Shown here one piece after another: positions 48,901-62,541 of a stretch of 64,000 bases of DNA; positions within the stretch are counted from its first letter, which is position 1; the number at the start of each line of letters is the position of its first letter. A program made the translations under genes and the position numbers. The notes under the pieces were generated by a model that saw only the letters and a list, made by a program, of their open reading frames with translations, did no database searches and was not told the DNA's origin. Origin of the DNA: Dichomitus squalens LYAD-421 SS1. Its lineage: Eukaryota; Basidiomycota; Agaricomycetes; Polyporales; Polyporaceae. Where the stretch lies: contig NW_006766884.1 of the NCBI RefSeq assembly GCF_000275845.1, positions 1,544,357 to 1,608,356 of the forward strand, read 5' to 3'.

Positions 48901-50070
48901 GAGTTCCACCGCTTCTTACTTGCTTTGCCTGGCAGAGGAGACTGTCGGCGGTCTTTGGGGCGCGACGGACCTGAACCTTCGTTGGGGTGTTGCTTCGTTC
49001 CCATCTCAACACCGGACACAGGGGACTTAGAGGGTTGGTGCGCCACGACCTGAGGCCGAGACAGACTTTTGGCTCCCTCGATGGATGGCATCGTGGATGC
49101 ACCGTGCTGCGCTTGTGATAGACTTGTAACCGGAGTTTCCTCGCCGGCTCGTGTGCGATCGACCTTGGGATCAACGTCGGTGCCGAGTTCTGGCGGAGGT
49201 GAAGGAAGACTCTGTGGGTTCTGCGAGTCGTCATTCGGGTTCGAGCTATGTGGTGTGGCGCCTATGACCACACTAGGACCACCCACGGGCTCTCCATAGG
49301 GAGGCTCAACGGCATCTTAGTGTTGCAAGAGGAAATCGGTGGAAGAATGTTAGCTTGGAGACGTGTTTCAGATGTTATCAACGCACTGATGCACTCATTG
49401 ACTGGGCTTTCATAACGCGTATGAGGTGAGCTAGGTACACCCTCATGAGTTGTAGAAGGAGTGGGTGGAGGGGTCCTTCTCCTCTTCTTTGGGGCAGCCG
49501 GGGTGGCAGCGTCCTGAGGATTGGCACTAGTACCAAGGGTTGTAGGGAACGAGGTGCCGGGGCGAGTATCAACGACTGCTAAGAGACGCGTTAGGATTCA
49601 GCTGGAGAGCGAGATGGAAGCGATGTCTCACTACTCCAGGTATCGAAGAATGCCTCCTCCCCTGTCTTCGGGTTGTGCACGTATACCGCGACACCTTCTC
49701 GCCAAGCAAACCGCTTGCGCAAGACAAGCGGCCTAATCTTTTCCAAAGGCAAATCCTCCAAGACAACGCCCTTCAAGGTCAAACGGACCTGAGCTCCAAC
49801 GGCCACGGGGAGGCTACGGAACCACCTTGAGATACTCCCTGAAAGCAAGACGTGTGCACGAGATCCGAGTTCGACCGTAAGCACGAGCTCCCAGCTATCA
49901 TCAGAGACAGTTCCTCTGTCATAGACCTTCCCTTCGATATATCCCGTGCAGTCGCTGGGTTTCTTGCACACGTCTCCTGCTCTCCTCTTCTGATCGGGCT
50001 TGAACGTTACGGCCACCGCCCCTCGGACATCCAGGGTGCAAGAGGCATCGTCGTCCAGGGGACGCTTCAT
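45970..50070 (-). CDS. POT1: Protection of telomeres protein 1 (multi-OB single-stranded telomere DNA-binding protein)
   Basis: Binds the single-stranded telomeric overhang and caps chromosome ends (family knowledge). The start at 50070 gives MKRPLDDDASC. An N-terminal OB-like region (about 49600-50070; SWELVLTVELGSRAHVLL, VAVGAQVRLTLKGVVLED) is followed by a long charged, Pro/Ser-rich linker (about 48450-49570). Then comes the canonical first OB fold (AYIPLLEFTGSGMRNIMGVI...MRLNLFDPSNF...LPKTEAGDVLILRSIMV). The second fold has TLFVTDYTRNASVAPIQ and MRPGEYYSMRNMRLRVSGGGY. A close copy of the second fold follows (YLYVTDYTARPDLVPV, LETGDFVAIRNLRLRPSNGG). The C-terminal OB region carries a Cys pair pattern (IMRCTKCDRRY) and ends RHVVCDPD at 45970. 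Around ten introns. Divergent from TAP42. Confidence 0.88.
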
Positions 50071-50170
50071 ATCAGGCAAACAGAGGGAAAACGTAGACCA
50101 TAAGGATGTTGGCAGGACCGAAGCAGTGACTGTGAGGAAACAAGGCGCATGTGGGCGTGTTTACAGTAGT

Positions 50171-50197
50171 CGCGACTCGCGACGCGTCGTGACGCGC
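50171..50197. promoter_or_regulatory. MluI-cell-cycle-box cluster in the POT1/TAP42 divergent promoter
   Basis: The palindrome CGACGCGTCG (50180-50189) is flanked by CGCGACTCG on the left and GACGCG (50191-50196) on the right. It sits about 110 bases upstream of POT1 and 160 upstream of TAP42. It is likely an MBF-type S-phase site by analogy with yeasts. This is inference. Confidence 0.5.
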
Positions 50198-50350
50198 TCC
50201 CAGCCGGCAGCGCCGGGCCGGAGCACCTGGAGATGCCTCCTTCCAGCATATTCGGATTGACTTCGAGTTCTTAGTGACTCTCTGGGATCCTCAGCCGCTC
50301 GGACGAATAACAGGGTCAACTTGCACTTGCACCGCTACACTACAGCTTCA

Positions 50351-51793
50351 ATGGAGGACGTACCACTACCGTCGCTATTCCATCGCGCTCTCACCACAGC
50401 GTCCAGGGCGCTCAACTTACCAACGATCGAAGACGAGACACAGGTACATCGGTTTGCTTCCAAGGCCGCTTTCTACCTTACGAATTCGGCGCACAGGAGC
50501 TCATTCAATCTGCACTCGACGACCTTCGTCAGTGCAGCTCGCGCGTGGCCAAGCTCTCGCTCTTCAGCGCAAACGAGCACCTCACAGACATCCCCACCCG
50601 TGATCTCGTCTATATACTCGTACCCTACGCGCTCTCAGAGGTGCTCTCTCGAGTCCGGACAACGGATCGTGATGAGCGGTTAGACTTGGTCAGCAATGTC
50701 AAGGTGCGCCGATCTCGTCGTGTATGCCCTTTACGATGTTAACCGAATGGACAGAGATATCTAGAATCCTTTGTCCGCTACTTGGAGTTGTATGAAATCA
50801 TCACGGAGGAGGATAAGGCGCTGTACGGCCGCGCCGCATCCTCAGTGAGTGATCCCGCGAAACGGAGAGAGCTGAAGATCAAGCAGTACAAACGGGAGAA
50901 GGATATCAGGACGAGGATCGAGGTGCGTTTCGTCCGTGCTAGCCATGCTTCAGGAGGTACTGAGCTACAGCAGGCCTTGCGGAAGCGCAAAAACCCTAAC
51001 GCGACCGATGCCAACACCAATCTTGAGCTCATTGCATCCGTTCTCCCCGACCCATCACAAAACTCCGATGAGGCAAGTACAGAGCCCGACGCCGACACTG
51101 AAGATATCCTTCGGGAGGCCGTGATCTTTCTGCTGCGCTTCAGCTATGCGGAAGCACAAGCGCAGCTGGAGAGCACCAATCAGGAACTCGAGCTTCTGCG
51201 GAATGCACCTCCAACGCCGCCTCAGCGGCAGCATTCCGATGACCCCCGTTTGGCTAAGAAGCGCAAGGAGGACAGCATGTGGAAGCTGGACGCGCCAGTC
51301 AACAGAGGCGGTCCGGACGGCAAGGGGCCGTTATTGGATCCTCAAGGGAAGGTAACTTGACGTAGCCAGCATAGATTGGCGCCACTTGAAGACTAATCGC
51401 GCTTGTAGCCTTTGCGACCATTCATGATCCTCCCGTCGAACGCGGACGAGCGCGCGAGATTCCAAGCTCAAGTCTTTCAGGCTGATCATCGACTGCCGAC
51501 CATGACGATCGACGAATACCTCGAGGTCGAGCGGCAGCGTGGCAATATCATCTCCGGCGGAGGGTACGTCTAATCAGATTCAGAACCACAACCGTTGCTT
51601 GATCGCTCTCACTTCCAGTCCTGCCTCCGAAGCCAAACCCACGTCGAAAGAGCAACTCGCTATCGATGCTGAACAAGATGGCACAGTATTCGGAGAAGAG
51701 AAGGCCGAAGAGAAGAGGCAGAAGGATGAGTCATGGGCTCAATACACGGACACCCACCCTCGAGGCGCTGGTAACACCATGAACCGCGGCTGA
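50351..51793 (+). CDS. TAP42: Tap42/alpha4 PP2A-associated protein (TORC1 effector)
   Basis: Binds catalytic subunits of PP2A-type phosphatases and transmits TORC1 signals (family knowledge). The start at 50351 gives MEDVPLPSLFHRAL. Helical repeats of the TAP42 fold: SALDDLRQCSSRVAKLSLFSANE, PTRDLVYILVPYALSEV, ERLDLVSNVKRYLESFVRYLELYEII. The basic contact motif SDPAKRRELKIKQYKREKDI is diagnostic. Further blocks are DILREAVIFLLRFSYAEAQ and QGKPLRPFMILPSN. The conserved C-terminus is PTMTIDEYLEVERQRGNII...DESWAQYTDTHPRGAGNTMNRG, with the stop at 51791-51793. Three to five introns, complete. Head-to-head with POT1, 280 bases between starts. Confidence 0.95.
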
Positions 51794-52014
51794 GCACGAG
51801 TGAATAGACTTATACAATGCATTACGGACGCATAGCACTGCTTGTAGCAAGTATTCCTTGATGTATGACTAGGGCGTTGTCGCTGAGTACTATGGAGTAC
51901 AACAACACGCCGGATCAAATGATGTAAAGGAAGGTATACACGCGGTTAAAGGGTACATGCAAGCGTAAGTGAAGCAGAAAGGTGTACGCTTTGCTCTAGC
52001 ACTCGAGGGTGAGC

Positions 52015-53027
<1,013 letters not shown>

Positions 53028-53374
53028 GATGACAGCAAAACAAGAAAGATGTAACAGTGGTCTGCGGAATGAGAGACACGGGCAGGGACGTCGGCGACAA
53101 CGGGCGGTACTGTAATCAGCGACGTGCTCGCTGTCCCGGACAGCGAGATGGGTGTTTGCCGGTGTTTGGGAGTCGTCTGCGGGCTGCGTAGATTAGATAG
53201 GCGCGTGCTCGTCCATTGGGGAGTTCCAGCGCTTGTGCGCGAGGCGTGAATGGAATTCGCGATGGCGCGGTGTTCCGTGCGAGCGGACTCCGGCAGCGGC
53301 TCCATTTTGCAGCTCAGGTCTTCCCCGCCTCCTTCTCACCCTTCTTCCACACTCCAGTCTGGACGTTGGCAGAC

Positions 53375-55690
53375 ATGAAGCTGACGGACAGGATCGCACA
53401 ATATGATCCCAACAGGCTCTTCTACACGTTCGAGTTCTTCCCGCCGAAGACGGATCAGGTGAAGGCGCACCCCGAGTCATGGATGTGGACTGAGCTCATG
53501 CGTATGTGCCCACTCTTTGCAGGGTTTCGAGAACCTAGTATCCCGTATTGCGCGCATGGTTGCGCTGAATCCGCTTTCTGTCAGTGTCACTTGGGGTGCC
53601 GGTGGGACGACCAAAGACCGCTCGCTCGACCTAGCGGGCTTGACACAGCTTGAGCATGGCATCGATACAACACTTCATCTGACATGCACGAACATGGTCC
53701 AAGGAAGTGTGGACGCGGCGTTAAGGGTGCGTTGTTTCGATCTGAAGGTGAATCTTATACCCGCTCACCCCCCTACGTTCAGGAAGCCAAGGAACGGGGG
53801 ATCGAGAACATCCTTGCGCTTCGTGGAGGTACGGGGATCGTCGCACCCAACCTAAACACATTCTGATAATATACCCTCTAGACCCGCCTAGAGGCTCAGA
53901 GCACTGGATCCCTACGGACTCGCGCTTCCAACACGGTGTCGATCTGGTGCGATACATCAAGTCAACGCCTGAGTTTGCGCATTTCTGCGTCGGCGTGGCA
54001 GGTCACTTCATTGCCTTCGGACTGTCTCTACCTGTACTCACGGCGCTGTGGGAACGTCTGCAGCATACCCCGATGGGCACCCTGACAGGGACACGACGGA
54101 AGACCGTGAGCTCGATCACTTGAAGGAAAAGGTCAATGCTGGTGCCGAATTCATCATAACGCAACTCTTCTACGACGTCAATGGTTTCCTCCAATGGGTC
54201 AAGAAGGTCCGCGAGAAAGGTAGGTCTTGTGCTCGTATTACATTCCAAGCCTATCTCAAGAGATTCGCAGGCATCACCGTGCCAATTATCCCTGGTATAA
54301 TGCCTATACAAACATACGCCTCTTTCCTCCGCATGACGAAACTCTGTGCGACTAGCGTCCCACCGAAAATGATGTCCGACCTCGTTCCCATCCGCGTGCG
54401 TCGATTACACCGTGTCGCCGTCACATATGTGCCTCTGACCCTGTCTTTCACAGCATGATGATCAAAAAGTAAAGGACTATGGCGTGAGGCTAGCCGTAGA
54501 CATGATTCGGCAATTGCAAGCGGGAGGGATCCAAGGCGTGCACTTTTGCACCCTCAACCTCGAGAAGAGCATCATCCGCATCCTGGAGGCTTTAGGTCTT
54601 GCGGGAGATGTCTCACATTCAAGCAACAAGCTCATTGCTGTATGTTGTACACACTAGCCATCATGGACGCCTGCTAACTCCGTCTAGGATGACGCAGTCC
54701 CGCCAGAACGAACCGTGACGCCGCACACTGCAGCGGACAGGGCGACCAAGGAGCTGGCGACCTCTGTCCCTGAACCTGACGCAAGCAAGGGCGAAATCAA
54801 TAGCGCCGCGGACTGGGACGACTTCCCGAACGGCCGTTTCGGCGACTTCAAGAGTCCAGCGTATGGCGAGACGGACCGGTGGGGAAGTTCGGCGCTGCAA
54901 AGCAAGGCCGCGACGACTCCGGTATCCCACTGGGGTAACCCGAAGACCGTCAACGATCTGACTTCGCTCTTCCTTCGCTATCTCCATTCCAAGATTGCGA
55001 CGACGCCGTTTTCGTGTACGCCTTTGTCACCGGAGTCTTTGATGATCTTCCCTCACCTGGAGAAGCTTACTTCGAAGGGCTGGTGGACCGTGGGCTCGCA
55101 GCCGGCGATCAACGGCGCACCTTCGACTGACGAGGTCGTCGGCTGGGGACCTCGGGGCGGATACGTGTACCAGAAGTGCTTCGTCGAATTCTTTGTCGCG
55201 GAGCAGGATGTGAACAGAATCGCGAGGAAAGTCGACAGCGAGGGTGCAGGTTGGATTAGCTATTTCGCGGGAACTGCGAAGGTATGTGCCTTACGCTCAC
55301 ACCCTTAAGCAGGATCAGCTGAAAACAATGCGCAGGGCGACGTTCTGACGAATGTACCGGAGGGCGGTCGCAACGCAGTCACATGGGGCGTTTTCCCTGG
55401 ACAGGAGATCGCGCAAACGACCATCATCGAGAAGGAGTCGTTCCTGTCGTGGAAGGTATGCATGCTTCAACGACACTCCTTTACCTGTAGCTGACACCTT
55501 GTACCCGTAGGACGAGGCGTTCTCGATATGGGACGAATGGGCGTCCTTCTACCCTCCGGAGTCCCAGGAGCGTCGCCTGTTAGAGGATGTTCGTGATAAG
55601 CGCTGGCTTGTCAGCCTCGTTCACCACGACTACATGGACCCCAACGCGTTATGGACTTTCTTGTTCAAAGGCGCGACACCTTTGCTATAA
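53375..55690 (+). CDS. MET13: Methylenetetrahydrofolate reductase
   Basis: FAD enzyme that makes 5-methyltetrahydrofolate for methionine synthesis. The start at 53375 gives MKLTDRIAQYDPNRLFYTFEFFPPKT, with the catalytic Glu-Phe-Phe-Pro-Pro-Lys motif. Further blocks: PLSVSVTWGAGGTTKDRSLDL, TTLHLTCTNM, NILALRGDPP and FCVGVAAYPDGHPD. Then come LDHLKEKVNAGAEFIITQLF, PIIPGIMPIQTYASFLRM and GIQGVHFCTLNLEKS. The regulatory C-terminal half contains WDDFPNGRFGDFKSPAYGE and VSHWGNPKTVNDL. Further blocks are WTVGSQPAINGAPSTDEVVGWGP, YVYQKCFVEFF, VTWGVFPGQEI and FSIWDEWASFYPPES, with the end GATPLL at 55688-55690. Complete, about nine introns. Yeast has two paralogues, MET12 and MET13; the choice of symbol is tentative. 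Confidence 0.95.
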
Positions 55691-56111
55691 TTCTTCTCGT
55701 CCAAATATTGTAGGCGGGTTTGTCATCGCATTATAGGCATAAGCATATCGGCAATTGTATCTATACTCGGCGCATCTTGTGTAGTACCTTCGTTTAAGCT
55801 CAGTGTTGTCCCTCCGAAGGCGATCATACAGTCCATCAGGCACACGACGTTCGAACATCTCGTACTTGGGCATGGGAAGCCAAGCCGTCTTGACGGGAAC
55901 AACCAAGCCACGCGCACGAGAATGGATTCCCAACGTTGGGAGGATGTGACATGGGTCACGCTTGGATGACCGGATATGGCGGGGCGGTACTGCGCTGTGG
56001 GCGACGCAGGTGTGAACGTCGTGCAGTCCAAAGACCTCTCTTTTACACCCACCTCGCCAGGCTTGCCTGCCCCTTCCACGCGCAGCACGTCTTGCTGCAT
56101 CTTGACGCACA
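55691..56111. other. Intergenic between MTHFR and kexin genes
   Basis: About 420 bases. A reverse-strand open frame of 153 codons (55685-56146) crosses it, but its translation has no domain and it overlaps the kexin start. I take it as untranslated and promoter sequence. Confidence 0.5.
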
Positions 56112-59002
56112 ATGCGTCTCCTCCCCCTCACTCTCGTTCTCGCCATTCAATCCGTCTTGGCCGCCCAACCTGCGAAGCGCTTCTACAACACGCACGACTA
56201 CTATGTATTGGAACATGACCCTCTGGAAGGAGCATCGCTGGCCGAGATTGCGAGCGCGTTAGGCGTCGAGGTCGTTGAGCAGGCGGGGGAGCTCGCAAAC
56301 CACTGGCTTGTACGCGTGGCGAAGGGACTGCAGAAGAGGGATGCGGACCCGGTTCTACGCTCATTAGAAGGCCTTCGGCTGGAGGCAAAATCACCTCATT
56401 CCCCTCGTTCGGAATCTACGTTACAAAGACGAAGAGTTGCTTCGTCCGTCAAGAACGTCTTTCCCCAGACCCTCCGTCAGCGCGTCAAGCGCGCTCCTCC
56501 ACCTATACGACCGCCGAAGGTCGAGACTGCTGAAGAGGTCGCGCACCGTCTCGAGTTCCAAGACCCGGAGTTCGGGAGGCAATGGCATCTCGTCAACAAC
56601 GACTACCCGGAGCATATGATGAACGTCACTGCGCTGTGGGAGGACGGCATCACTGGCAAGGGCGTCATCACGGCATTCGTTGATGATGGCCTGGACTATA
56701 CTAGCGATGATCTCGCAGCAAACTTCGTGAGTGTACCTACCATAATCGTTCAAGACAGGACATAATCTCTGCGTTGTGCAGTACGCGTACGGCTCGTACG
56801 ACTACAACGACCACACCGATCTCCCCACACCTGTCCTCTTCGACGATCACCATGGCACTCGCTGCGCAGGACAGGTCGCTGCTGTTAAGAATGATGTCTG
56901 CGGTGTTGGGATTGCGTACGACTCGAAGGTCGCGGGTATTCGAATACTCTCAGGACCCATTTCGGACATAGATGAGGCTGCTGCCCTCAACTACGACTAC
57001 CAGAACACTTCCATCTACTCCTGCTCTTGGGGCCCTCCCGACGATGGTAGGTCAATGGAGGGACCTGGCTATCTCATCCGCAAGGCTATGGTCAACGGCA
57101 TCCAGCAAGGACGCGGCGGCAAAGGCTCTCTATACGTCTTCGCTAGTGGAAACGGCGGTCGCAGTGGTGACCAGTGCAACTTTGACGGCTATACCAATAG
57201 TATATTTTCTGTGACAGTCGCCGCGATTGACTTCAAGGGGTATCATCCGGATTACTCGGAGTCGTGTGCCGCGAATATGGTCGTTGCGTATACTTCCGGT
57301 GGTGGCAACTACATCGTGCGTATATCGCTACCTCTTGAGCCCTCGCACGAATAACAAACCGAGGTCTTGTAGACTACCACTGATAGGGGGAAGAACAAAT
57401 GTTCTCACTCACACGGCGGTACTTCTGCTGCGGCACCTAACGCTGCGGGGATCTTCGCACTTGCGCTGCAAGCCCGGTACGCAGGCTTTTGAACGGCTCA
57501 TAGGAGACCATCTGACTGTATAAATTACAGCCCTGATCTTGGGTGGCGCGATGTCCAGCATCTCTGCGTCCGTACAGCTCTGCAGGTGAATCCGGATGAT
57601 CCTGACTGGGAGCAGACGGCGGCAGGCCGGCCTTACAGTTACAAGTATGGCTATGGGAGTCTGAGCGGCGTCGACTTCGTCAAGGCTGCGCAGACATGGA
57701 AGCTGGTCAACCCGCAGACATGGATCGATCTTCCCGCGGTGCAGATCAACAACGGTACGATGGACGCGAACTGGACCACAACTGGGGGAAGTCCCATCCC
57801 TGAGGACGGCGTCGAAAGCAAGATCACCGTTACGAAGGAGCTGCTCGAGGATCACAACTTCGCTGGGCTGGAGCATGTTACCGTCAAAGTGTGGATCACA
57901 CATACGCGTCGCGGAGATGTAGAGGTCGAGCTCGTGAGCCCGAATGGAGTCAGAAGCGTCCTTGCGGCGCGCCGTTACGGTGATAACGCGAACACCGGGT
58001 ATCCAGGCTGGACGTTCATGACCGTCAAGCACTGGTGAGTTCCTGACTAGAGGAGACTGCTGCACAGACGTTGATCATGAGTGTGATGACAGGGATGAGG
58101 ACCCCGTCGGAGAATGGACCATTCGCGTTTCTGATCAGCGCAAAGAGGATCAGTCTGGTGTATTCTTGGGTTGGTCTATGTCCATCTGGGGATCCGTAGC
58201 GGATCCAGAAAAGGAGCACAAGCCTTACGTTGTTCCTCTTGAGGACGATGTCCTCCCGCCACTGCCTTCCAACACCACCGACGATGGTTCATCATCCTCC
58301 ATTGTTCCTTCCTCTACCAGCACGAAGACGATCCCCCGTCCCACCGAACATCTCCCTGGTGACCATGGCGAGTCCGATGGTGAGAACCACAAGCCCGCGT
58401 TCTCTACGACCGGTACAGCCGCGAGTCCGACCAAACCCCCAGAGGATGTCGCGGAGTCCGCGACAGCCTCTCCGTCCATCACCTCGACGCCCGACGAGGG
58501 CTGGTTCTCCGACCTCGGAAGTTTGGCTTCGAACCAAGTGTGGTTCTTCCTGGCCATCGGAGCAGTCGTCATTTTCGGCGTCGGCGTTGGGCTATTCTTC
58601 TGGCGTCGCTCGGTCGCACGCAAGCGGCGCGCGAACTACTCCAGCCTCCACGACGACGACGTCGCGATGGGTGCCGTAGGTCGGAACAGCAGTGGAGCGC
58701 GCGCACCGAGACAGACGAAAGAGTTGTACGACGCGTTTGGGGAGGTGTCTGACGATGAGGATGCAGACGAAGAGACTGCGCTGCGACCGCACATCGCCTC
58801 TCCTGGTCTGCATACAGGCCTGCACTCAGGCTTCCTAGACGATGATGACCCTCCTACGGCAGGGAGCGACCCCAAAGAGACACGCTACCGAGATGAGCCT
58901 GAGTCGCCAGTAGACGACGAGAAGGAGCGCTCAGGAGCGACGAGTCCAGGAAGTGGCAGTGGCAGCGGGAGTAGTTGGGAGCATGCCTCGGAGACGCGAT
59001 AG
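56112..59002 (+). CDS. KEX2: Kexin (Kex2) subtilisin-like proprotein convertase
   Basis: Ca2+-dependent Golgi protease that cuts secreted precursors after dibasic sites. The start at 56112 gives the signal peptide MRLLPLTLVLAIQSVLA. A propeptide ends at QRVKR followed by APPP, the likely self-cleavage site. Catalytic Asp is in TAFVDDGLDY, His in DDHHGTRCAG, the oxyanion Asn in FASGNGG and Ser in HGGTSAAAPNAAGIFAL. The P-domain runs from about 57690 (KLVNPQTWIDLP) to GWSMSIWGSVADP. A Ser/Thr-rich stalk follows, then a membrane helix (VWFFLAIGAVVIFGVGVGLFFW). The cytosolic tail carries YSSL and YDAF, aromatic signals like those that retain yeast Kex2 in the trans-Golgi. Ends SETR at 59000-59002. 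Five or so introns, complete. Confidence 0.96.
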
Positions 59003-59214
59003 TATCCCTGGTTGAATAGACGTCGGTGTGTCGGGCTTGTCACCTCGGAATACCATTGGAACTGTATACCTCATCATGACACGTATTGTATGCAAGGAAG
59101 GCTATTTATATGTGCTACAGGACAGTACAAACAACACAGCATGATGCAGAACAAGCGGATCATAATCTACAGAGATGAGCAGAGTACTAACAAATATGCG
59201 AATAGCAGAGGATC

Positions 59215-61995
<2,781 letters not shown>

Positions 61996-62541
61996 CGCGG
62001 AAGACGCGTCGAGAGCGGGGGAAACGAGGAGGACGTCGTGGTCGTGTACAGAGGCGCGAGGTCCGTGACCGCACGCGACGCGACCCCATCACGCCCTTTG
62101 AGCGCCCACACACGCCTTGTTGTCTTTCGACATCCACGACCTCGTGCAGACCTCCAGGTAGCGTCCGGATGTTTTCTCTCGCCGTCTTGCTCCCCGCTGA
62201 TCGTGTCGCCATTTTTTTTTCAGATTCTGTGTTTCCTCCTGGGAGGTGAGACATCCGAGGTTCAGTTACGCATCAGCCGTAGCCCACTGAAGCGCCATCG
62301 ACCCTAGGATTACGGCGTACGAAGCACCCTTCAAACAGGAACCAAACCGCCGCCGATTTGGCTGCGGCCGTAGTACGTCTAGAATGTGGTCCTCGTGTCT
62401 ACATATATTCTAATGTGTGCATTTCGCTACAGCCGACTTTCCTTACCAAAAGGCGGGATTTCCTTTGCGGACTAGCGGAATTCAAGACGTAGGTTGAAGC
62501 AATCAAGATGAATCATGCAGCTGCTGATCATGGCACCATAG
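61996..62541. other. Divergent promoter between MCM7 and the DNMT1-type gene
   Basis: Besides the two CG-rich cell-cycle-box elements near MCM7 it holds a T9 run near 62212. A 94-codon reverse frame (61970-62254) overlaps the MCM7 start and is not credible. A reverse frame at 62472-62684 overlaps the DNMT1 first exon and is not supported. Confidence 0.5.
62004..62084. promoter_or_regulatory. MluI-cell-cycle-box elements in the MCM7/DNMT1 divergent promoter
   Basis: GACGCGTCG at 62003-62011 lies eight bases upstream of the MCM7 start codon, and ACGCGACGCGAC lies at 62073-62084. ACGCGT boxes drive MCM gene expression at G1/S in yeasts through MBF. Here the role is inferred. Confidence 0.5.

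Noticed and set aside
55685..56146. 153-codon reverse-strand frame between MTHFR and kexin
   Set aside because: No domain; overlaps the kexin start and the MTHFR end; no splice partners.
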